Below, in pieces: positions 13,768 through 19,559 of a DNA stretch of 19,559 nucleotides. Both the position numbers and the translations under genes were made by a program. Source of the DNA: Planctomycetota bacterium (GTDB taxonomy: Bacteria; Planctomycetota; Phycisphaerae; Phycisphaerales; SM1A02); assembly GCA_014381385.1 (NCBI GenBank), contig JACNLR010000077.1:1-19559 (forward strand), given 5' to 3'. Under the pieces are notes generated by a model. The model saw nothing but the letters and a program-made list of their open reading frames with translations, was not told the DNA's origin and made no database searches. Positions within the stretch are counted from its first letter, which is position 1, and each line of letters begins with the position of its first letter.

Positions 13768-14391
13768 ATCGCTCGTAGACGACATATAAAACCGCGGGAA
13801 AATGCTCGGAATCTTCCCAAAATTAATGAACGAATAAGGGCGCAGCAGGTTCGCCTTATTGACCAAAATGAAAATATGCTTGGGGTTGTGGATAAAATGG
13901 AGGGAATTCGCCTTGCGCAAGATGCAGGGCTTGACCTCGTTGAAGTTTCTCCTAATTCTGATCCGCCAGTTTGCCGGATTCTCGACTTCGGCAAATATCG
14001 GTATGAACAATCAAAGAAAGAGCGCGCAAATCGCGCAAAAACAAAAACCGTCGAAACCAAAGAAGTTCGACTCGGTCGTTCAATGAAAATTGATCCGCAT
14101 GATGTGCAAATTCGAATCAACCAAGCTCGACGTTTTTTACTTGATGGGCACAAGGTCCTTATTGTTCAAAACTTCCGTGGCAGAGAAATGATGCACAAAG
14201 AACGTGGGATCATTCGCATGCAAGAAATAATTGCGCAACTTGATGATGTCTCAAAAGTAGAAACTCCACCGAAGTTTGCAGGAAGGCGCCAAACTATGGT
14301 TCTTGGTCCTGATCAAACAAAAATTAAGTCCTTTCTCGCTTCGCGTGCTGCAATGGAAGTACAGAAACAAGAAGAACCCGAAGCAAATTAA
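13768..14391 (+). CDS. infC: Translation initiation factor IF-3, probable ATC start
   Basis: IF-3 binds the 30S subunit and checks the initiation codon. The frame encodes a near-complete IF-3 of 207 residues only if it starts at ATC. Residues 17-40, beginning with PKINERIRAQQVRLID, are clearly the conserved N-terminal domain, followed by DLVEVSPNSDPPVCRILDFG (56-75), GKYRYEQSK and the C-terminal domain with VQIRINQARRFLLDGHKV and FRGREMMH. A stop lies at 13762-13764, and there is no in-frame ATG, GTG, TTG or CTG between it and ATG 13876, which would delete 36 residues. ATC 13768 has GGAG nine bases upstream; ATA 13786 and ATT 13822 are poorer choices. E. coli infC starts with AUU, which makes IF-3 repress its own synthesis, and the same logic probably applies here. 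Confidence 0.92.
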   Translation: MARRRHIKPRENARNLPKINERIRAQQVRLIDQNENMLGVVDKMEGIRLAQDAGLDLVEVSPNSDPPVCRILDFGKYRYEQSKKERANRAKTKTVETKEVRLGRSMKIDPHDVQIRINQARRFLLDGHKVLIVQNFRGREMMHKERGIIRMQEIIAQLDDVSKVETPPKFAGRRQTMVLGPDQTKIKSFLASRAAMEVQKQEEPEAN

Positions 14392-14394
14392 AAC

Positions 14395-15147
14395 ATGTCT
14401 CTCTATGGCGTCATCTCAGACATCCACGGAAATGCACACGCTTTAAAATCTGTGTATGAAAAACTTGCTGAGATGCAAGTAGATCGAATATTATGCCTCG
14501 GGGATATCGTCGGATATGGCCCTCAGCCTTCTAAATGCCTTGACCTTGTCCTGAGTTACTGCCACGAAGTTGTAAAGGGCAACCACGACGAAGCTGTTCT
14601 TGATCCAGACTTGGGGCGCTATTTTAACAACGCTGCGCTCGCTGCCTTAAATTGGACTCGTGAGCAACTTGGTCCATACCACTTGCACGCTATTAGCCAT
14701 ATGAAAACGAGAATTCGACTTGGCGATTCTTTGCTTTTAGTGCACGATACGCCTGTACTTCACGATTCTGCGTATGTACATGAATTACCACATGCTATAG
14801 AAGCATTTGAGGGATTAGAGCAAGGCATATGTTTACATGGACATACACATTTGCCGACTATTTTTCATTCTAAAAATAACGGCGAAGTGACATTGCAGAT
14901 TCCTGTAGAAGGTGAACCTGTTATTTTGAACCCACACGACCGCTATCTTTGCAACCCCGGGTCTGTTGGGCAACCAAGAGATGGTGATTCCAGAGCTAGC
15001 TTTGCTACACTTGAGTATACATCGCCCGACGCAGAGTCTATTTTTACTTTGTACCGAACCACGTACGACATACAAGGTGCGCAAGCCGAAACGCACAGCG
15101 TAGGGCTACCTTCGATTCTTGCTGAACGACTAGAAATCGGGTCGTAA
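14395..15147 (+). CDS. Calcineurin-like metallophosphoesterase, YfcE-like
   Basis: This is a 250-residue protein with the full metallophosphoesterase set: SDIHGNAHAL (8-17), CLGDIVGYGPQP, VKGNHDEAV, LLVHDTP and CLHGHTHLP, which supply the Asp, His and Asn ligands for two metals, and finally NPGSVGQPRDGD. The DIHGN and NPGSVGQPR blocks place it with the YfcE/MJ0936-like group of small phosphodiesterases; the substrate is unknown. It is cytoplasmic, with no signal peptide. ATG follows the infC stop by three bases and lacks a close Shine-Dalgarno motif, so it is probably translated by coupling. The rpmI-rplT pair that normally follows infC is absent and this gene takes its place. Confidence 0.9.
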   Translation: MSLYGVISDIHGNAHALKSVYEKLAEMQVDRILCLGDIVGYGPQPSKCLDLVLSYCHEVVKGNHDEAVLDPDLGRYFNNAALAALNWTREQLGPYHLHAISHMKTRIRLGDSLLLVHDTPVLHDSAYVHELPHAIEAFEGLEQGICLHGHTHLPTIFHSKNNGEVTLQIPVEGEPVILNPHDRYLCNPGSVGQPRDGDSRASFATLEYTSPDAESIFTLYRTTYDIQGAQAETHSVGLPSILAERLEIGS

Positions 15148-15155
15148 CTGTAACC

Positions 15156-15174
15156 ACTTTCCTACACAGGAAGT
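15156..15174. terminator. Hairpin in the gap between convergent genes
   Basis: ACTTTCCT-acac-AGGAAGT forms a seven-pair stem with one bulged T, filling most of the 26-base gap between the phosphoesterase and MATE stop codons. It could work in both directions. There is no T-tract, so intrinsic termination is uncertain. Confidence 0.4.
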
Positions 15175-16643
15175 TAGATCTGTTTCGCCCAATTGCCATA
15201 GCGGAATCGGAGGAAAAAGAGGACGGCTCTTACGAGCATCTCTCCGCATATCGCGTACCAAATGCCGACCAATCCCATTTCAAGGTAGACTCCAAAAAAC
15301 CAAGCGGCTGGAAGTCGAACGCCCCAACTCGATACAGTCGTAATGATGAATGTCCAAACGGTATCGCCCACACCCTTTAACGACTGACGTATTACCATCA
15401 TTACTGCAAACGCAACTTGCATAATACCTGCAATGACTAATAGTTTAGGTACTAGTGCTAGGTGCATTGGCTCAGTTGAAATAATGGCTGTTAAAGATTT
15501 CCCACCAAATACCATACCAAGACCCAGAGTTCCCATAAATAAGATCGCTAAAAATACACAAACGACGATTGATTTTTTTGCTTGCTTCAAATTGCCTGCA
15601 CCGAGGTTTTGTCCAGCCAATGTGCCCGCTGCAAGACCGATTGCAAATCCAGGAAGAAAACTAAACGCCTCCCACTGCACAGCGATCACGTGCGCACCTT
15701 GTAACCCTTGCACTACGGGTTCATCCGCATCTACATCTAGAGCCATATCTGCAGCAATTTGACCAATAAATTGCAAAACGAACAAATTGGCTGCCCACAT
15801 AGATAATCCCTCAAAGAAATTCGGTATACCTATCTTTGCGATTCGCAAAAATAACGAATAATCTGGCAAAAGATCTGGAAGATGAAGGCGTAAATCCTTT
15901 ACACCCCGAACCAAGACTCCAACAATCAAAATGCCTCCGACGAGATATGCAATTGAAGTACCAATTGCAATACCAACTACGTGCATATCCCATGCGAAAG
16001 GGTTTTCGATTGTCGTTTCCCCTAGACGTACATCTGCGCCACTTAAACTCCAAGAACAAACTAAGTTAACTATGTTTACGAAGACCGTGACAACTGCTGG
16101 CCGAAGCGTATCTCCGCTTCCATGCAAAGCCATCGAACCTGTAGTCATTACACTGCAAGCTGGCATTCCGATTGCTAAAATTTGTATGTACTGCACTAAG
16201 TATTTGTTTGCTTCAGCCGAGAGTTGACATAACTCGCCAAGGGGTACCGCAAAAAACCACAGCCCAGCACCGACCATACAGCCCCAGAAAAAGGCAAGTG
16301 TTAACGACTGCCCTAGTACTTTATGTCCATCTGCCACCCTACCTCCCCCCATCGCCCTTGCAATGAGTGCTTGGGCGCCCATGCCAACACCAGAAACAGC
16401 AATCGCTATGAACCAACCAATATAGGAGCCAATGCCGATCGCGTCCAACGACGGCAACACAATATCCTGAGGGAGTGCACCTGCAAATATTTTGTCAGCG
16501 AGCCCAACACAAGCAATCAGTATTTGCTGGACTAAAATTGGGATTGCTAAAAACCAAATCGCTCCCCACATTGTTTTTCCTGCGAGTGAGCCGCTATGTA
16601 TTTCGCCCTCTGATTCAGAATTAGGTTGAATCTTCCGTGTCAC
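15174..16643 (-). CDS. MATE family multidrug/sodium antiporter
   Basis: This 489-residue membrane protein has about twelve helices. The family expels cationic drugs or metabolites in exchange for sodium or protons. Both repeats are recognisable: PILVQQILIACVGLADKIFA near the N-terminus with IGWFIAIAVSGVGMGAQALI, and in the second half WEAFSFLPGFAIGLAAGTLAG followed by GQNLGAGNLKQAKK, the conserved MATE loop. A soluble loop, SGADVRLGETTIENPFAWDM, separates two helices in the first half, and an acidic loop, DVDADEPVVQG, lies before the second-half core. GTG 16643 overlaps the stop of the HEAT gene as GTGA. No good Shine-Dalgarno motif is visible, so coupling to the upstream gene is likely. Substrate unknown. 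Confidence 0.92.
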   Translation of the reverse strand: MTRKIQPNSESEGEIHSGSLAGKTMWGAIWFLAIPILVQQILIACVGLADKIFAGALPQDIVLPSLDAIGIGSYIGWFIAIAVSGVGMGAQALIARAMGGGRVADGHKVLGQSLTLAFFWGCMVGAGLWFFAVPLGELCQLSAEANKYLVQYIQILAIGMPACSVMTTGSMALHGSGDTLRPAVVTVFVNIVNLVCSWSLSGADVRLGETTIENPFAWDMHVVGIAIGTSIAYLVGGILIVGVLVRGVKDLRLHLPDLLPDYSLFLRIAKIGIPNFFEGLSMWAANLFVLQFIGQIAADMALDVDADEPVVQGLQGAHVIAVQWEAFSFLPGFAIGLAAGTLAGQNLGAGNLKQAKKSIVVCVFLAILFMGTLGLGMVFGGKSLTAIISTEPMHLALVPKLLVIAGIMQVAFAVMMVIRQSLKGVGDTVWTFIITTVSSWGVRLPAAWFFGVYLEMGLVGIWYAICGEMLVRAVLFFLRFRYGNWAKQI

Positions 16644-17482
16644 TGAGAAGTTTTATCGTCATCTTCGTACGTCGATTTCGTTGCGTCTTCTTTTAAGCCC
16701 GCAGGAGAATCGGGACGTTCGTGAATTCTGTATTCCCAAAAAATCAAACTATCCCACCAACGCTCTTCGTGTTGGTAAGTTGGATATTCGTAGTCAGATC
16801 GATACGCAAAGAGACTTTGATTAGATTTTAGAGTACGATCGCTCCACGCATACCACGCATCCCAGTCCGTCCCAAAGACTTGGCCAGTTAATACATGTAA
16901 GGATTGTGCAGATGCAAGGTTGATGGACAAATCGTTCGATTGCAAGCCTTCAATAAGACCATTGAATACTTGTGGTTGCGGGTATTGACCTAGCGCTATT
17001 GCAGATGCGTTTCGAACTTGACTATCTTCATCTTGATTCCGAAGCGAGCGAAGCAAAGCAATAACAACTGCTGGGTTATGCAATCTTTGCAGTGCATTGG
17101 ACGCTGCTCGTCTAACTTGTGTACTCTTTAATTTTTCAGATTCCAGCCTTTCAAATTGCAACCAAGGAACAATCACGAGAGCATCTTCGGTGTCACCAAA
17201 TCGAGCTAATGCCTTAATCGCAGCGGCACGAACGAGTGGATCGCGGTCATGTTCGATGTAATTTCTATACAGTGATAAATAATCTGGAGAACCACCAAAA
17301 GGTGAATTTGCTAACAGTGTTAAACCCTCTCGTCGCTTGTCAGGGTTGTGCTGATCAAGTGCCATTACTGCCGCTTGCGTTGGAGTTACTGGGGTGAAAC
17401 CCTGTGCCATATTGTTAAAGTCGTCTGAAACACAACTTTGCAGAAAAACGAAAAAGAGTAAAACTAGGTACAAGAATTTCAT
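16640..17482 (-). CDS. HEAT-repeat lipoprotein
   Basis: This is a 280-residue protein. The N-terminus MKFLYLVLLFFVFLQSC is a lipoprotein signal with lipobox LQSC, so Cys17 would be lipidated after cleavage. The mature part has HEAT-like helical repeats: DPLVRAAAIKALARFGDTED, STQVRRAASNALQRLHNPA, DSQVRNASAIALGQYPQPQV and LSINLASAQSLHVLTG. A Trp/Tyr-rich C-terminal region follows (DWDAWYAWSDRTL, RWWDSLIFWEYRIH), then an acidic disordered end. HEAT arrays are protein-binding scaffolds; no partner is known. ATG overlaps the stop of the membrane/helical-repeat gene as ATGA, and the stop overlaps the MATE start. It is probably a periplasmic, membrane-anchored part of a complex with its neighbours, which is inference. 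Confidence 0.8.
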   Translation of the reverse strand: MKFLYLVLLFFVFLQSCVSDDFNNMAQGFTPVTPTQAAVMALDQHNPDKRREGLTLLANSPFGGSPDYLSLYRNYIEHDRDPLVRAAAIKALARFGDTEDALVIVPWLQFERLESEKLKSTQVRRAASNALQRLHNPAVVIALLRSLRNQDEDSQVRNASAIALGQYPQPQVFNGLIEGLQSNDLSINLASAQSLHVLTGQVFGTDWDAWYAWSDRTLKSNQSLFAYRSDYEYPTYQHEERWWDSLIFWEYRIHERPDSPAGLKEDATKSTYEDDDKTSQ

Positions 17483-18540
17483 GATGATGTTTCATCCTCT
17501 TCTGCGCGGACTCGAATTGTCTCCAACATTCCTTGTACTTCTTCGGTCATTTTCGTATTTGGGAATTGCTGCATGATTATTTCGCCAAATTCGATAGCTT
17601 CTTCCCAGCGATGATCGCTTACGGCCATTTTGAAACGGGCGCCAAGTGTTTCTCGATATTTATGAATTACATCTGTTGCAGTTGCTCTAAATCTTCTTGC
17701 TTCATCGGGAGTTAGATATCCATCTAACTCGCGCAATAGAAGCATTGCTTCCTCTGTGTTTTCGCGCTTTGCGGCTTCTAAAAATCTTGCTTCTAGATCG
17801 TGACGGTACTGCGTTCGAACGTCTGCAATCCTTTGCTCTAATCCATGTAACTGTGGCGACTCTGGGAACAATCGCCGAAGTCGCGCGGCGTCCTGATATG
17901 CTTCAACCCATTTTCTAGATTTGAGCAACTCTTCTAGAATTCCAACTTCTTCGCAAATTCTTGCGTCGTGCAATTCATGAATAATCGTTTGCACTTTTGT
18001 TCTGAGGACCTCTGCTTCTTCAACTGCTCCAAAAACAGTTGCCATTTGATCGCAAAGCACAAGAGCGGAGTGGAACTCACCTCGTTCGATATCCTCTTGT
18101 ACTGTATTTCGCAGTATGCCAAGTTCCCTGTCGCGGAATAATACGCGCTTTGCGTTTTCAGTCATTTGCACTGCTTCTAAAATCGTGTCCATCGTTGAAG
18201 AACCTCCACGCTCTTCACCACTAGTCGTGGTTGCACTCGTTGCAACACTCGCTGCAGTGGCGACAATGCCAAGGACAACAATTGAACCAGCAAGCACAAA
18301 ATCGTTAACCGGCGCTGCTGCGATGATGCCACCGATTGCAAGAATCGCAAGAGCGTAATAGTCAACTAGTTTTATCGTGGCAAGTAAACTTAGCAGAATC
18401 AAACCCATCGATGCGGTTGATGCGAAAAACATTGGACCTGCCCAAAATGCATTTTCATTCCCTACAGAAAATATTAAGATTGCTAATCCAAGGAGCAATT
18501 GAAAATAGCTACCATCATGTAATGTGTTTTTATTTTTCAT
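17479..18540 (-). CDS. Multi-pass membrane protein with long cytoplasmic helical-repeat domain
   Basis: From ATG 18540 the protein is 353 residues. GGGAG lies five bases before this ATG and the upstream cupin stop is one base away; the longer frame to 18591 lies within cupin. Four hydrophobic helices occupy about 13-28, 36-58, 61-76 and 80-102. A Ser/Thr/Gly linker (101-115) leads into a charged, fully helical region of about 120-350. It contains TPR-like pairs such as GEFHSALVLCDQMATVFG, KSRKWVEAYQDAARLRRLFP and DHRWEEAIEFGEIIMQQFPN, each with a W/F-x-x-A pattern. I do not recognise the family. The layout suggests a membrane-anchored scaffold. It is coupled to the HEAT lipoprotein by ATGA. 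Confidence 0.78.
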   Translation of the reverse strand: MKNKNTLHDGSYFQLLLGLAILIFSVGNENAFWAGPMFFASTASMGLILLSLLATIKLVDYYALAILAIGGIIAAAPVNDFVLAGSIVVLGIVATAASVATSATTTSGEERGGSSTMDTILEAVQMTENAKRVLFRDRELGILRNTVQEDIERGEFHSALVLCDQMATVFGAVEEAEVLRTKVQTIIHELHDARICEEVGILEELLKSRKWVEAYQDAARLRRLFPESPQLHGLEQRIADVRTQYRHDLEARFLEAAKRENTEEAMLLLRELDGYLTPDEARRFRATATDVIHKYRETLGARFKMAVSDHRWEEAIEFGEIIMQQFPNTKMTEEVQGMLETIRVRAEEDETSS

Positions 18541-18541
18541 G

Positions 18542-18916
18542 TTAACTCCCGGGGACGACCTCTCCGCAATCAGAGTTGACGGGGACAACACATAAAAATT
18601 CTAACGGAGTGTCGCTTGTATTTCGAAATTGATGCAAATCATTTGAAGGAATAAAAAGACCGTCACCCCCTTGTATTGTTTGTACCTCTCCATTGCATTC
18701 GACTTCACCTTGACCTGTGATTATGAGGACTTCATGCTCCCATGGATGCTGATGTTTTGGGGTATATCCCCCTGGCTCTACTGCAAAATGACGCATTGCA
18801 AACGTGGGCGCATCGTCGTCTCGCCCAACAAGTAGTTTCATCGACACCCCTTTTATACCTTCGCCTTCGATTGGCATGCCGTCCATTTTTTGTATGCTAC
18901 GTTTAATCATCTTCAT
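18542..18916 (-). CDS. Single-domain cupin protein
   Basis: This is a 124-residue cupin_2-type beta-barrel. Motif 1 is visible as PGGYTPKHQHPWEHEVLIIT, with His55, His57 and Glu62 (or Glu60) as likely metal ligands. Motif 2 is GDGLFIPSNDLHQFRN, with His95. Such small cupins are often metal-dependent enzymes or sensors; substrate and reaction cannot be read from the sequence. It is the first gene of the minus-strand unit that continues through the membrane/helical-repeat protein, the HEAT lipoprotein and MATE. ATG 18916 follows AGG six bases upstream; a second ATG two codons later is possible. A TACAAT box lies 17 bases before the first ATG. Confidence 0.88.
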   Translation of the reverse strand: MKMIKRSIQKMDGMPIEGEGIKGVSMKLLVGRDDDAPTFAMRHFAVEPGGYTPKHQHPWEHEVLIITGQGEVECNGEVQTIQGGDGLFIPSNDLHQFRNTSDTPLEFLCVVPVNSDCGEVVPGS

Positions 18917-18933
18917 CCGTTACCTGTATTCGC

Positions 18934-18939
18934 ATTGTA
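18934..18939 (-). promoter_or_regulatory. Candidate -10 box for the cupin unit
   Basis: TACAAT on the minus strand ends 17 bases before the cupin ATG, within the 44-base gap between two divergent genes. On the other strand the same bases overlap TATACC (18938-18943), so one short sequence may serve both directions. No -35 was identified for either. Confidence 0.35.
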
Positions 18940-18960
18940 TACCCTTTAGGAGTGGTGTCC

Positions 18961-19559
18961 ATGACCATCAAAATTATCCATTTTATCCTCGGAGATTACC
19001 AAACCAATTGCCATGTTGTCACAGAAGGAGACGACTGCTGGGTTGTGGACTGTGGGTATGCACCAGAACCCCTGATAAACTACCTTGAGCAAGAAGAATT
19101 ACATCCGAGTTCCATTCTGTTGACGCATTGCCATGCAGATCACATAGCTGGCCTTGACCAACTACGTAATGCAATAGGCGAGGTGCCCGTCTATTGCCAT
19201 CCAATTGAAAGAGAATGGAATATGGATTCCATGCTCAACCTCTCTGGTTTAGCAGGTATGCCAGTGACTGCATCCCCGCCTAATGGTTTTATTAATGAAA
19301 ATGATTCGCTCACTTTGGGCTATTCGACATGGCGAATACTACATACTCCTGGACACAGCCCAGGCAGTATCTGTTTTATCAACGACGATTCCAAACTCGC
19401 GATTGTTGGCGATACACTTTTCGCTGGCTCAATAGGCAGGCATGATTTCCCGACAAGCGATATTGGCGATCTTAGAAACTCCCTCCACAACGTCATCATG
19501 TCGTTACCTGACGACTTTAAAATCTACCCCGGCCATGGCCCAAGTTCCACAATCGGGAA
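18961..19559 (+). CDS. MBL-fold metallohydrolase, glyoxalase II-like (truncated by window edge)
   Basis: The frame is open for 199 codons and runs off the right edge. It shows the metallo-beta-lactamase fold signature THCHADHIAG (His56, His58, Asp60, His61), TPGHSPGS, which carries the next ligand histidine, GDTLFAGSIGR with the bridging aspartate, and YPGHGPSS, which carries the last histidine. DFPTSD and GSIGR are typical of the glyoxalase II-like group (YcbL type), which hydrolyses thioesters such as S-lactoylglutathione; the true substrate is uncertain. Nearly the whole catalytic domain is present, so only a short end is missing. ATG 18961 has AGGAG eight bases upstream. It diverges from the cupin gene. 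Confidence 0.93.
   Translation, partial: MTIKIIHFILGDYQTNCHVVTEGDDCWVVDCGYAPEPLINYLEQEELHPSSILLTHCHADHIAGLDQLRNAIGEVPVYCHPIEREWNMDSMLNLSGLAGMPVTASPPNGFINENDSLTLGYSTWRILHTPGHSPGSICFINDDSKLAIVGDTLFAGSIGRHDFPTSDIGDLRNSLHNVIMSLPDDFKIYPGHGPSSTIG

Noticed and set aside
13876..14391. IF-3 starting at ATG 13876
   Set aside because: This would remove the first 36 residues, including the conserved PKINERIR and VRLID segments that are plainly encoded in frame just upstream.
1..19559. tRNA or rRNA genes, CRISPR arrays, insertion sequences, prophage genes or att repeats
   Set aside because: Reading both strands I found no cloverleaf-like or rRNA-like segment, no regularly spaced direct repeats and no transposase or integrase motifs.

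Overview
The window looks like a bacterial chromosome segment from the Planctomycetes, most likely class Phycisphaerae. The evidence is a small basic protein of the type restricted to the Planctomycetes-Verrucomicrobia-Chlamydiae (PVC) superphylum, an H-X9-DG pseudopilin, an exported protein ending in two dockerin-like calcium-loop repeats, a neighbour with a PEP-CTERM-like tail, and a C4 zinc-ribbon coiled-coil protein of the DUF164/CT398 type. I see no tRNA, rRNA, CRISPR array, transposase or phage gene. Base composition looks even throughout by eye, so this reads as core chromosome and not as an island.

Layout. (a) 1-2325, minus strand: moaB-like, acpS, a SPOR-like membrane protein, the PVC small basic protein and a class I aminotransferase cut by the left edge. 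(b) 2376-3714, plus strand: moaE, a small two-helix membrane protein and nth, joined by ATGA overlaps. (c) 3687-5120, minus strand: an exported repeat protein, possibly a beta-propeller. (d) 5130-8069, plus strand: a TPR protein, recX, a rhodanese, cdsA and a zinc-ribbon coiled-coil protein, mostly with overlapping ends. (e) 8194-9889, minus strand: two exported surface proteins with different C-terminal signals. (f) 10014-15147, plus strand: pseudopilin, nrdR, thrS, infC and a metallophosphoesterase. (g) 15174-18916, minus strand: cupin, membrane/helical-repeat protein, HEAT lipoprotein and MATE transporter, with joints of 1 base or 4-base overlaps. (h) 18961-end, plus strand: a metallo-beta-lactamase-fold hydrolase cut by the right edge.

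The gene organisation is very compact. Many joints are ATGA or GTGA overlaps, and the longest stretch without a gene is about 240 bases (between thrS and infC). Several start codons have to be moved from the longest open frame: acpS, the SPOR protein, the exported repeat protein, recX, the membrane/helical-repeat protein, and above all infC. infC has no ATG, GTG or TTG that would give a full-length protein and appears to start at ATC, 9 bases after a GGAG motif.

No obvious defence or mobile system is present. The candidates for something undescribed are the four-gene cluster at 15174-18916 (cupin, membrane/helical-repeat protein, HEAT lipoprotein, MATE), the unusual cysteine spacing in Nth, the cysteine-bearing insertion in ThrRS, the thrS-infC leader, and a pattern in which several first-in-unit genes have a -10 box 8-10 bases before the start codon and no Shine-Dalgarno motif.
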